Below are positions 26,964-35,945 of a stretch of 64,000 bases of DNA, piece after piece. The first letter of the stretch is position 1; every line of letters starts with the position of its first letter. The position numbers and the translations under genes are program-made. Source of the stretch: JAICMB01 sp963838885 (GTDB lineage Bacteria; Acidobacteriota; Terriglobia; Bryobacterales; Bryobacteraceae); the NCBI GenBank assembly GCA_963838885.1, contig CAWITB010000039.1, positions 242,377 through 306,376 of the forward strand. The letters are read 5' to 3'. The notes beneath the pieces were generated by a model. That model did no database searches, was not told the origin of the DNA, and saw only the letters and a list, made by a program, of their open reading frames with translations.

Positions 26964-28290
26964 CGTTACCAAGGTAAACGACGTCGGCCGTATCGTGGAA
27001 GCGCTCTTTCGGCAATACTCGCCAGCAGTCAATGATCACGCACCGCTTACCGGCGCGGCGCAGGCAGGCGGGGTCGAGACTGGAAAATTCCGGCCAGGGC
27101 GTCGCGATGACGACCACATCGGCTTCGCGAGCGCACGCTTCCATCGAATCGGCCGCTTCGGCCCGGGCCTTTTTTCCAAGAATCGCCCATGCGGCGGCGA
27201 GCGCCAGCGGGTCGAATCCCTTCACCACATATCCTTCACGCAATAGCCGGACCGCGAGAGCAATGCCCGGGCTCTCCTCAACGACGGGCGTTCCGGGCTT
27301 GTAGGACAGTCCCAGAATGCCGATCGTAGAACCGGAAGCGGCTCGCCCACGCACAATGGCAGCGAGCCTGTCCGCTTGATAGCGATTGAGCGCGTCGGCC
27401 GCTTCCGCGATGTCCGCCCGCGCGCCGATTCTGTGCGCGAGCGCTCCGAACGCAATATTGTCGCGGGGAAAACATGGGCCGCCATAACCGGTGGCGCCTT
27501 TGAGATATTTGGCTCCGATGCGGGTATCAAGGCCCATAGCCGAGGTAACCACGTCGACGTCGGCGCCGGGCAGCCGCTCGCAAATTTCCGCCAGCATGTT
27601 GGCGTAGGAAATCTTGGTGGTGAGGTACGAATTGAGGGAGATTTTCGCGATCTCCGCGTTAATCAGAGTCATCCGTCTGATCGGCGGATCGTTATCGCAA
27701 ATGCCGCGATAGAGACTTTCCACCATTTCACCGGCCCTAGAGTCCGACTCACCCAGCAGGATGAAATCGGGATTTAACATGTCATGCACGACGCTGCCCA
27801 AAGCGACGAACTCCGGGTTATAACACAGGCCCACGTTGTCACCAGCGCTCCGCCCCGAGCTTTTCTCGAGAGCTTCCCTGATTTCTCCCCCGGTTGAGCC
27901 CGGCATCACCGTCGCGACGATGTTTACGACGTGGTACCCCGGCTTTTTGCGCAAACTTTTACCAATCTCCCGCACGGCAGCGACAACGTTCTGGTTGCTG
28001 AACCCTCCGTGCTCGCCGCTCGGCGTCGGCACGATCACGAAAGTGAGATCGCTGGCGAAAACCGCGTCCTCGTAATTTACCGTTGCCGTCAACCGGCCGT
28101 GGACGGCGTCGAGGATCTCCTGCAGATGCGCTTCCCGGACCGGCGCCTTGCCGTTCGCCAGCATGCGCACGTATTCGACATTGACATCGACGCCGATAAC
28201 CTGGTGTCCCTTGCTAGCGAAAAGCGCGGCAAGAGGCGAACCAAGTTTCCCGAGTCCAACCACGGAAAGTCGCATCGGCTTGAAGCTCAT
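26953..28290 (-). CDS. UDP-glucose/GDP-mannose family 6-dehydrogenase
   Basis: A 445-residue NAD-dependent dehydrogenase oxidising a nucleotide sugar at C6 to the uronic acid. The Rossmann motif VVGLGKLGSPLAA opens the protein, the catalytic Cys is in GYGGPCFPRDN, and the central EIAKISLNSYLTTKISYANM and C-terminal GLSYKPGTPVVEESP are family signatures. UDP-glucose is the most common substrate. It overlaps the upstream GT11 pseudogene by ATGA and the downstream epimerase by 11 nt, so GT11, dehydrogenase and epimerase form one operon. Unlike both neighbours it is fully intact. Confidence 0.93.
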   Translation of the reverse strand: MSFKPMRLSVVGLGKLGSPLAALFASKGHQVIGVDVNVEYVRMLANGKAPVREAHLQEILDAVHGRLTATVNYEDAVFASDLTFVIVPTPSGEHGGFSNQNVVAAVREIGKSLRKKPGYHVVNIVATVMPGSTGGEIREALEKSSGRSAGDNVGLCYNPEFVALGSVVHDMLNPDFILLGESDSRAGEMVESLYRGICDNDPPIRRMTLINAEIAKISLNSYLTTKISYANMLAEICERLPGADVDVVTSAMGLDTRIGAKYLKGATGYGGPCFPRDNIAFGALAHRIGARADIAEAADALNRYQADRLAAIVRGRAASGSTIGILGLSYKPGTPVVEESPGIALAVRLLREGYVVKGFDPLALAAAWAILGKKARAEAADSMEACAREADVVVIATPWPEFSSLDPACLRRAGKRCVIIDCWRVLPKERFHDTADVVYLGNGDH

Positions 28291-29232
28291 TCAGCCAGCA
28301 CTATATCCGGTTCTCCATAGAGCCAGTGGGGATGGTTGCCTTCGACGAAATCGACAGTTATCTCCTCCATGCCGTCGACGCCATAAATGTGGCGCCTGTC
28401 CAGAACCGGGCTGAACACTTTCGCGGTCGGCGACAGCAATCGCCGCCCACCAGCTAAACGAGGAGTTTGCACGAAAAATCGTTCTTGCAAAGTATAACTG
28501 CAGGAAATCACCGAGCCAGTCGAAAATGATTCCCGGAATGTATTGCGATCCGGTTGGATACTCCCATCCGCCGCGGAATCGCACTTTCCTGCCAACGTGC
28601 CATTTCCCGGTGTAATCGTCCGATACCCATTCGATAGATCGCTGGAATACCCGAACTTTCTGAAAGCCCGTAAATAAGAATCCTTAGAGATGACTGAGTA
28701 TCCCTGACCATGGGTGCGGTTGTAATCGCGCGTCGCTGATATCATCCCGGCGCAGGTGAGCCACGTCATACATACCCTGGATATCAAAATAACGTTTATA
28801 AGCGTCAAGGCGCGTAACCTCGTCACTGAACTCACACAAGCTTTTCAGATGACTTCTACGACATATGGGCGAAGAGTACTGGGATTGTAAGCGCACAGAT
28901 TCGCATGACAAATAGGATGGCCGGGCTTCAAGTAAGGATCCGGAGCAAGTTCAGCATCGATAAGTTCGGCGTCGGGATAGTATTTCTGAACCGCCTGCAT
29001 TCTCTTCTGGTTGCTCGCGGCTCCTTCATCAGGAGGGATCAAGGCGAGCCGGATCTCTTCATTTTCCACAACTTGATGGATCTGCCGCTTGAACAGTCTC
29101 GTCCCTTCCCAATCGCTTGGAAGCCAGAATTCGAGACCGGTCAGCTCGCGCATAAGTAGCTCCATAGGCGTATTGAAACATCCGATTGCCGAACCGTCCG
29201 GTCCAACGAAGCTGAAGAAGAAATTGGCTCAT
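28287..29232 (-). pseudogene. GT11-type alpha-1,2-fucosyltransferase, at least five frameshifts
   Basis: From ATG 29232 (MSQFLLQLRWTGRFGNRMFQ) the protein is readable to its stop at 28287 only by changing frame about five times. Blocks in order are GRFGNRMFQYAYGA, LEFWLPSDWEGTRLFK, CHANLCAYNPST, FSDEVTRLDAYKRYFD with DVAHLRRDDI, SYLRAFRKFGYSS, WVSDDYTGKWHVGRK, RANSSFSWWAA and VFSPVLDRRHIYG. FGNxMFQYA, HLRRxD and SFSWWAA are the GT11 signatures; HLRRDD replaces the usual HxRRGD. Total length, 315 codons, is normal. Many small indels with little amino-acid drift suggest recent decay or local sequence errors. Confidence 0.75.
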
Positions 29233-29261
29233 TTGACGGTAAGTGCTATCAATTTTATAAT
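29233..29261 (+). promoter_or_regulatory. near-consensus sigma70 promoter for the plus-strand glycosyltransferase run
   Basis: TTGACG (29233-29238), a 17-bp spacer and TATAAT (29256-29261). It is the best promoter in the window. It directly adjoins the start codon of the divergent GT11 gene, whose own -10-like sequence (TATAAA) overlaps it on the other strand, so both operons share one control region of about 90 bp. Confidence 0.7.
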
Positions 29262-29320
29262 GTTCTATCAGACGAGGGGAGCATCGCGGCGGCTCCGGCA
29301 ATTTGAGTGAGATCCTCCAC

Positions 29321-30448
29321 ATGTCTTCTCCGCGCACTCTAGAAAATCGCCTCATCCTCGCGTGCGCGCGAACGGAACCCGACATCCGGATCATCGAGGA
29401 CCTGATAGGGCGTGGTCCCGACTGGGAGGAGATCATGCGGAAGACGGAGCGCTGGGGCGTGGCGCCTTTAGTCCATGACAGCTTGCGGCGGCCCGCATCC
29501 GGGCGAGTGCCGAAGCCGGTTACGGAGCGCCTCAGGCATCTGCACCGCGGAAACGCAATTCGCAGCATCGCCCTGCGCGAGGCGCTTCGCGCAATCCTAC
29601 TGCGATTCGTGGAGGCGAGCATTCCAGTCATTGTCCTGAAGGGCGCGGCGGTGGCGGAACTGGTCTATGGCTCTCCGGCATTGAGGCCGATGGGGGACCT
29701 GGATCTTCTGGTACAGAGGCGCGATCTCGAGAGGGTGGACGAGTTACTCCACGGCATGAATTATGCTCCCGTATTGAATCTTTGCCATGACGGACGCCAC
29801 GACATCCCTTATATGGGCCCCGATGGATTCCCTCTGCTAGAGATTCATAGTCACATTGAAGACCAGCGGACGCCGCTCGCCCGCATTCCTATCGAAGATT
29901 TCTGGAAGCGCTCGCGGCCGGTTCGGATCGCGTCGGTGGAAACGCTTGCGTTCAGCCACGAGGATCTTCTCATGCACCTGGTTCTGCATCTCGCGACGCA
30001 TCTTTCGACGGGAGATCAATTTGTGGGTCACCTGAGAGGCTTGTGCGATATCGGCGAGATGTGCCGACGTTATGGGAGCGCAATCGATTGGCGCCTCCTC
30101 GTCAAAGAGGCAGAGGCCTATAAGACGGGGAAGTATCTCTACTATTTACTCTGCCTAGCCCGCGATTTGGTGGGGGCGGAGGTGCCGTCCCGTGCTCTGA
30201 CGGATTTGAGGAGCGGCTTCGCTCAACTGCCTCTCGAGGGCCGATTCATTCTATCCGTTACTCGCCAGGTGATCCTCTCGGAGGATCAGGCCACGCGTCC
30301 GCCCTGGACGTTCTGCCAAATCAACGCCGGCCTCCTTTCGACGCGCGGTCCGGGCGACAAAGCCGGCGTTGCGTGCCGTCTCGCGGCTCGTTCGTGCCAA
30401 GCGCGTATGGGGCGGCTCCTCGCGCAGCGTGCGGCAGGAGGGTTCTAA
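29321..30448 (+). CDS. nucleotidyltransferase family protein (NTP_transf_5-like)
   Basis: A 375-residue member of the uncharacterised nucleotidyltransferase family often found beside PqqD and HprK-like genes. The signature is VLKGAAVAELVYG followed by LRPMGDLDLLV with the DxD metal pair, then LEIHSHIEDQ and HEDLLMHLVLHLATH. Normal C-terminal character ends near residue 320; the last 45 residues are Arg/Ala/Gly-rich, and a neighbouring frame (PALRAVSRLVRAKRVWG) looks more like a family end, so a late frameshift is possible. Starts GTG 29303 and ATG 29321 are both possible. It is first in the plus-strand run behind a strong promoter. Confidence 0.8.
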   Translation: MSSPRTLENRLILACARTEPDIRIIEDLIGRGPDWEEIMRKTERWGVAPLVHDSLRRPASGRVPKPVTERLRHLHRGNAIRSIALREALRAILLRFVEASIPVIVLKGAAVAELVYGSPALRPMGDLDLLVQRRDLERVDELLHGMNYAPVLNLCHDGRHDIPYMGPDGFPLLEIHSHIEDQRTPLARIPIEDFWKRSRPVRIASVETLAFSHEDLLMHLVLHLATHLSTGDQFVGHLRGLCDIGEMCRRYGSAIDWRLLVKEAEAYKTGKYLYYLLCLARDLVGAEVPSRALTDLRSGFAQLPLEGRFILSVTRQVILSEDQATRPPWTFCQINAGLLSTRGPGDKAGVACRLAARSCQARMGRLLAQRAAGGF

Positions 30449-31494
30449 CGGTTTGTCAAACTCCGGCGTTTCCTCGAAAGCCTGACCCGCAGCCGCGTGC
30501 CATTGCGGCGCAGGCGAGCTGCAGCCATGCCGCGGGGGAAGTCGCCGTCACCTACGATGAGAGCCAGAGCGATGGCGTGGGCGCGCAGTTGCAGCGCATC
30601 TATGGTCTGTATGCGTTGTCGCGCTCGCTCCATGTCAAATACGTGCACACGCCGCTGGCGCGGGTCGGCTACCAAGGGCTGATGCCGATGCTCGCGGGGC
30701 ACACCGACCCGGACTTCGCCGCCCGCTATAATGCTTTCTTCTCACTGCCCTCCGACGACTTCGATCTCGAAGGCTGCGAGCGAGTCCAGCTTCGCAACTT
30801 GAGCGAGAAGAGCATCGAGGAGTACCGGGAGCGGGCGGCGGCGACAGGGCGCCCGGTGCTGCTGCAGGCTAGCACGCCCTATGGCTACACCGACCGGCAT
30901 CCGGCGGCATACGAGGCGCTGCGGGAGGTCAGCCCCTACCGCGGGTATCGGGCGGCGGGACCCATCCGCGTGTGCATCCACTTGCGCCGGGGGGATAATC
31001 TTCCAGACCGGCAAGACAGCCGCCATCGCTGGCTGCCGAACGAGTACTATCTGCGCGCCTGCGGGACAGTGGTGGAAGCGTTGCGCCAACAGGGCGCCCC
31101 GTTCGTCGTGCGCCTGCACACGGAGATGCCGGCGCGGCCCTACACCCTTCATCCCGGCATCCAGGGCCTGTACTTCCAACTGGACCACCCGTCGACCATC
31201 GATCCCGCGCAGTATGCATTGGAGGAGTTCGAAGCGCTGCCGAATCTTGAGACGGTGCTCAACGTGGAGCCTCGAGAGGTATTGGACGACTTCGCCACGG
31301 CAGACGTGCTGATCCTGTCCCTTTCTTCGCTCGGCTATGTGGGGGGCCTGTTGAACCCGCACGGCCTGGTAATCTACGCTCCCTGGTGGCACGCCGCGAT
31401 GCCGGACTGGCTGGTTGCGAGCGAGCGTGGGGAGCTGGACACGGAGCAGGTGGCGAGCCGCATTACGGAGCACCTACGCCGCCGCGGGCAATAG
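30373..31494 (+). CDS. fucosyltransferase-like glycosyltransferase (HxRRGD motif)
   Basis: The recognisable protein starts at about 30541 with VAVTYDESQSDGVGAQLQRI and runs to 31494. The nucleotide-binding motif VCIHLRRGDN, shared by alpha-1,2-, alpha-1,6- and protein O-fucosyltransferases, lies in its middle, and the C-terminal part has DVLILSLSSLGYVGGLL, like the donor-site Ser region. The first 55 codons overlap the preceding gene and look like noise. An ATG at 30528 in another frame, separated by a G-run, may be the true start, so a frameshift or a later start is likely. GDP-linked L-sugars are the expected donors. Confidence 0.65.
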   Translation: MPSRGSFVPSAYGAAPRAACGRRVLTVCQTPAFPRKPDPQPRAIAAQASCSHAAGEVAVTYDESQSDGVGAQLQRIYGLYALSRSLHVKYVHTPLARVGYQGLMPMLAGHTDPDFAARYNAFFSLPSDDFDLEGCERVQLRNLSEKSIEEYRERAAATGRPVLLQASTPYGYTDRHPAAYEALREVSPYRGYRAAGPIRVCIHLRRGDNLPDRQDSRHRWLPNEYYLRACGTVVEALRQQGAPFVVRLHTEMPARPYTLHPGIQGLYFQLDHPSTIDPAQYALEEFEALPNLETVLNVEPREVLDDFATADVLILSLSSLGYVGGLLNPHGLVIYAPWWHAAMPDWLVASERGELDTEQVASRITEHLRRRGQ

Positions 31495-31563
31495 GCGAGC
31501 GCCTCTACAAATGACTTAGATCGAGCCGTGTGGCAGCGGCGATTTTCCTGCTACAATTCGCCC

Positions 31564-32127
31564 GTGAATGCCGAGCTAAGCGAGAAGGGCTATCTCTTCA
31601 TCAAGGGCCTAATCGATCCCACCCTGGCTCGCATCCTGTATAAGACGCTCCTGCTGAAGCAGTGGCGCGGTCAATGTTTTCGCGACAATCACATTCCAAC
31701 CGCGGTCTCGGTTTCCAACGAGGCGGTAACGGACGCGCTGCTGCTGGAACTGCTGCCCAGGATCGAGGAGATCACCGGGCACCGGCTGACGCCCGCTTAC
31801 AGTTACGCGCGAGTGTACTTCCATGGCGACGCTATGATCCGGCGCCGTGATCGCGGAAGTTGCGAGGTGAGCACGTCGATTCACCTTGGCAAGCAAGGGG
31901 GCGACTCGTGCCTGTGCTTCGCGCCGAACGCTAAGGTCGAAATGGACGAGGGCGATGGCGCCGTTTACCTGGGTTGCGAGGCGGAGCACTGGCGGGAGCG
32001 ATTCACCGGGAACGCGATGGGGCAGATTTTTCTGCACTACGTAGTGGCGGGCGGTCGTTTCGCCGCCCATTCTTTCGACGGGCAGCCAGACCGCTTTCCG
32101 CCCTCGATCTCCGCGGCAGGCCGTTAA
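31564..32127 (+). CDS. 2-oxoglutarate/Fe(II) oxygenase-like protein lacking the first iron His
   Basis: A 187-residue protein of the small 2OG-Fe(II) oxygenase type. The family pattern YxRxYxxGDxLxxHxDRxxCE is present as YARVYFHGDAMIRRRDRGSCE, then STSIHLG and GDGAVYLGCEAEHWRERFTG with the distal His, then FLHYV. Where the HxD metal motif should read His-x-Asp the sequence has Arg-Arg-Asp (codon CGC where CAC would give His). The enzyme may be inactive, use another ligand, or reflect a single substitution. GTG 31564 gives the compact family start; the frame is open to 31528. Confidence 0.6.
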   Translation: MNAELSEKGYLFIKGLIDPTLARILYKTLLLKQWRGQCFRDNHIPTAVSVSNEAVTDALLLELLPRIEEITGHRLTPAYSYARVYFHGDAMIRRRDRGSCEVSTSIHLGKQGGDSCLCFAPNAKVEMDEGDGAVYLGCEAEHWRERFTGNAMGQIFLHYVVAGGRFAAHSFDGQPDRFPPSISAAGR

Positions 32128-32137
32128 CAGCCGTTCG

Positions 32138-33707
32138 ATGCGACGGCTCTTCGTACCGGGCTACTACTGTGGCTTCAGTAATCACAAGATGTCCCTCGAT
32201 ATCGCCGTGGTACTGGCCTATCTTACCGATCGCGTTTTAGTGCCCTACCGTTTTCGCGTGCCCCGGCGAGTCGCGGCGTCCCTGGAGCGCGGCCGTTGGC
32301 CCGAGGCGCTGCCTCTTACCGATCTCTTCGAAATCCCGGTCTCCTGGTCGGACGAGTACGCGCTCAAGACCTGGATCTCCGCGCCGAACGCACTCGAGTG
32401 CGCTTGGCGGCCGGTGTTCGAGTCCGTACTCAGCTTTCCGGCGAACTCGCCGCGCGATGATGCACGCTTCGAAGATTTTCGCAACGGGCGGCAGTACGTG
32501 TACACCTTCGACGAGCGGCAGGAGGAGGCGCCGGACCTGCACATCTACGCCCACACGCTGGGCTACTACTCGCATTTTTTCTATCTCGACGAAGAGCGCC
32601 GGCGACGGGTGGTGGACCTGATGAAGCGATTGCGGCCGAAGCGGCCATATCGAGAGCTCGCGGACCGCATCGCCGCGAGTTTGGGACCTTTCAATGCCAT
32701 CCATCTCCGCCGGGGGGACTTCCTCTCGAACGAGTTATCGAATAAGAAGATCACGCGCGCCGCCACGGTCAGCGGTCAAGAGGTGGTTGCGAATCTGGCC
32801 ACGCGTATGCGCCGCGACGATCCGCTCGTCATCTGTACCGATGGCTCTTCTCGCGAGGAGCTCTTCGGGCCGATCCAGAAGTATTTCCGTGAAGTGATTT
32901 TCCTCGATCGCTACCTGCGCGAGAGCGACGGCATCCACGCAAGCGATTTCGCAACTGCCTCGCGACGATGAAGCCGTGCTGGCGCTGCTCACTCAATTGG
33001 TGGCCAGCAAGGCACGGGTCTTCGCTGGAACGCTGTTCAGCACCTTCACCGCCCTGATTCACCGCTTGCGAGGTTTTGCAGGCCAGGACTCCGGGTTCCT
33101 TTATTGCTATAACGATTTTCTTTCTCCTCTGGTGCGCTTCGAACGATGCGAATTTCTTCCCGTGGACGAGGGGCCCTTCAGTTGGAACAGGGTTCGCTAT
33201 CCCATTTCGCCGGACGCTTATTCCTGGTTTCGCGAGTGGCCGGAATCCTTTGATGGCGGCAGGATCGCCGTCTGGCGACGAAATCTGCCTGCCGGAAGGC
33301 TCGAATTCCTCGCCGGCGGCGCTGCTGTCCACGGGAGCACGATCCGGTACATGGAAAACGAGAGTGGCCAGCGAGTGATCGGGGACTGGACCGATGGAGC
33401 CGAGTTCGTAACCTGGGAGCTCCCGGAGGCGGCGTGTGGAAACTATTCGGTGGAGATACGGTACGCCTGCCCGGACGAGTTCGCGGGCAGTCGTTATCGC
33501 GTCGGGATTGAGGGAGCAGGGGAGCTGGAAGGTCGCGTGTGGAATACCGGGGGCTGGACCTCTCTATCGCCGTGGCTTCCGCTGGGCCGGTTGTGCGTAC
33601 CCGCCGGGCGCGGCAGGCTGACGGTGCGTGTGACGGAGAAGGCTTCCGGAGCGATGATGAATCTTAGCGGGGTACGGTTGGTGTCAGTGGAGCGGGGGGC
33701 GTCCTAA
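32138..33707 (+). pseudogene. protein O-fucosyltransferase-like enzyme plus beta-sandwich domain, one frameshift
   Basis: The first part (32138-32971) starts MRRLFVPGYYCGFSNHKMSL and holds FNAIHLRRGDF, the GDP-sugar binding motif of the O-FucT superfamily, then ICTDGSSREE. After DGIHASDF the frame ends at 32971. One base over, the family end continues as QLPRDDEAVLALLTQLVA and VFAGTLFSTFTALIHRLRG, with the conserved Ser/Thr donor-site loop, and then an extra 150-residue beta-sandwich (DWTDGAEFVTWELPEAACGN, GRLTVRVTEKASG) to 33707. One inserted base near 32950 explains the break. Repaired, it is a 522-residue enzyme with a carbohydrate-binding-like C-terminal domain. Confidence 0.7.
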
Positions 33708-33848
33708 GTCCGCTAAGCGAGGCGGTTTCTAGGCGGGATTTCATCATAGGACTCTGCGCATGTCAATCGGCGGAATCGCGCAGGCAGGTTGGCGTCAACG
33801 CCCGTTGAGTTCACCGCACAACGCCCCACCCTCGGCGAAGGTCTTCCA

Positions 33849-34672
33849 TCAGCGAAAGGTGCGCTGGGGAAAGCGCCTTCTTCGTAACGAGAGGATTCCG
33901 AAGGCGACGAGGAGCAGCGGGAAGCTCCACGGTTCAGGCGTAACGAGTTTCGATGACGGTTGCGTCGGGCCTGCGTAGCCGTCCGGAAATTCGATTATTC
34001 ATACCACCAAAGTAAGCATACGAACGACATACGACCTGAGCGGACTGGTTCCGTGCAACAGCACATTGCCGCTGATAAGAATCGAGATGCAGGTGGGCCG
34101 TGAACGGGACGCCGAACGTGAAGGAAATCGCGCTGTATTGGTATGTAGACTATAGCATTGGTCCATGATCGTACATATCGGTATCGCTCAGGCTCACGGT
34201 GCCAAGTGATGCGTCTGCGTAGGCGTCTGTCAGCGGAACATCGTTTTCAAAAGGACGCGAAAAAAGTATCAGTTCGTGGAATCGCCAAACCGGAGCCCGA
34301 ATACCCGAGAATGTAAAGGTCAAGTCTTCATCGAAACTGGCCGCCGCAATCGAGCTATAGCCCAGTCCCAAGCTAGGGTCCGCCGGTGTGGTGCCCGCCT
34401 GCGTATAAACGCCTTCCTGTGAGTCAATCTTAAGGCTCGCCATGAGCGCCCGCTGTAACGCAGTTGCCGAAGCCTGCCCAAAACGGATCGGTAATGCTGC
34501 ACGAGGCATTCCGTCCCGCTGAGAACCTGGCCCTATTGGCTCCAAGTATCACTGCCTCGTGATGCTGTCGGCAAGACAGGATGCAGTTGAACTCAGCGTC
34601 GCGCCGCTCATGACAGATCCAAAAAGCCCGATAGGACGCGCAGGTAATTGCGCTCGCACTGCAACGCAGCAT
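33849..34672 (-). pseudogene. PEP-CTERM exported protein, broken
   Basis: Reading the minus strand, the end encodes VTPEPWSFPLLLVAFGILSL followed by RRRRFPQRTFR and TGA at 33849: a textbook PEP-CTERM sorting tag (PEP motif, TM helix, Arg cluster). Upstream in another frame are YQYSAISFTFGVPFTAHLHL, an in-frame TAG after DMYDHGPML (near 34150), and a beta-rich body (GLGYSSIAAASFDEDLTF) reaching 34545. An N-terminal piece lies near 34610. At least one nonsense codon and two frameshifts separate the parts. Without exosortase genes here, its original processing would depend on genes elsewhere. Confidence 0.7.
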
Positions 34673-34727
34673 GGAACGTCTCCTTATGTCTGTCGGGAGT
34701 ATACTCTCTTCTTCCGAACTTAGCCAT

Positions 34728-35945
34728 CTAAATTACGTCGGCGAAGGTTTTGCGGAGCTTGTTGAACCAGGCGTGTCCGACGAAGAACGTGAGGGCGGCG
34801 ACGATCCAGAAGGCGATGAGCGGGCGGGCGGCGGGCGCGTGGCCTTCGAGGAAGATTGCGCGGTAGGCGCGCACAAGCGAGAACAGCGGGTTCCAGCGGA
34901 GAATTGCGATTGCGGCGGGGGGGATGCTTTGCTCCGGATAGCAGATGGGGGTGATGAAGAACCACAGGGTCAAAATGAAGCCGATCAATTGCACGAGATC
35001 GCGGACGAATGCTCCGAGGGCGGCGAGAAACCAGCACACGCCGAGGGTAAACAGCAATTGCGGCGCGAGCAGCGCTGGGAGCCACACGATGGTCCATGGC
35101 ACGCGGCCGCGTAGGGCAACGAGGAAACATAGAAATACCGCGAGCGCGAAAATCTCCGTGACGATTCCCGCGACGACGTGATTGACGGAGAGAGTATCGA
35201 GCGGGAAGACCAGTTTCTTCACAAACGTCCGATGGTCGAGCAGGCTGTTCGTGGCGCGGCCGACGGGTTCGCTGAAAGCCAGCCATGGCAACATCCCTGC
35301 CAGGAAATAAAGAAGGAAGCCGCCGGAGCTCTGGTCGGTTCCGAAACGGGCGCGCAGCACTACGCCGAAAACGAAATAGTAAGTGAGGGTCAACAGCAGC
35401 GGATTGAGGACGGTCCAGAACAGATCGCCGAAGGAGCCGCGATAGCGCGCCAGAATGTCGCGCCGTACCATGGATCGAATCAAGGCGCGATTGCGCACGA
35501 TGGACGCGAAAGGACGCGCAAATAGTCCCGGGAGGGCGCTTAACAGGCTGCGCCGCAGCAGCGTTCGACGGGTGGTCAGCTCCGTCTTCAACACTTGCGC
35601 GCGCTTGTCCGCGACAACGGCGTCGATGACCAGAAAACGCTCGCCGCGCGCATAGAGCCAGCCCAGTTCCGGATCGATCGGCGAGATGTAGACGCGGTAG
35701 TCTCCGGCTTCGGGCGCTAACGCAATCTTGAGATCGACGCCGACTGCCTCGCCGGCGCGAGCATCGCGGGAGAGCGGAGTCCATTCGCCTTCACGAATAA
35801 AGCGGTTCGTCTGGGGATCGAACAACTGCCAGCCGATCGAGAACTGACCCTGTTTCCATTCGCGCGCCGACGTGTTTTCGAGTTCCAGGCGCACGGAAAG
35901 CGTGTGCCCGGACGCCTGCACGCGGACGTCGCGATACGTTGTCAT
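34728..35945 (-). CDS. polysaccharide-export ABC-2 permease with N-terminal beta-sandwich domain (Wzm-like)
   Basis: A 405-residue inner-membrane protein. Residues 1-125 are soluble and beta-rich (VQASGHTLSVRLELENTSAR, YRVYISPIDPELGWLYARGE), similar in style to the carbohydrate-sensing C-terminal domain of Wzt. From about 150 follows an ABC-2 permease with RRDILARYRGSFGD, six hydrophobic segments and the conserved FFITPICYPEQSIP and NPLFSLVRAYR. It would export O-antigen or a similar lipid-linked glycan with an ATPase that is not in this window. The start overlaps the stop of the GT/methyltransferase gene by ATGA. Confidence 0.85.
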   Translation of the reverse strand: MTTYRDVRVQASGHTLSVRLELENTSAREWKQGQFSIGWQLFDPQTNRFIREGEWTPLSRDARAGEAVGVDLKIALAPEAGDYRVYISPIDPELGWLYARGERFLVIDAVVADKRAQVLKTELTTRRTLLRRSLLSALPGLFARPFASIVRNRALIRSMVRRDILARYRGSFGDLFWTVLNPLLLTLTYYFVFGVVLRARFGTDQSSGGFLLYFLAGMLPWLAFSEPVGRATNSLLDHRTFVKKLVFPLDTLSVNHVVAGIVTEIFALAVFLCFLVALRGRVPWTIVWLPALLAPQLLFTLGVCWFLAALGAFVRDLVQLIGFILTLWFFITPICYPEQSIPPAAIAILRWNPLFSLVRAYRAIFLEGHAPAARPLIAFWIVAALTFFVGHAWFNKLRKTFADVI

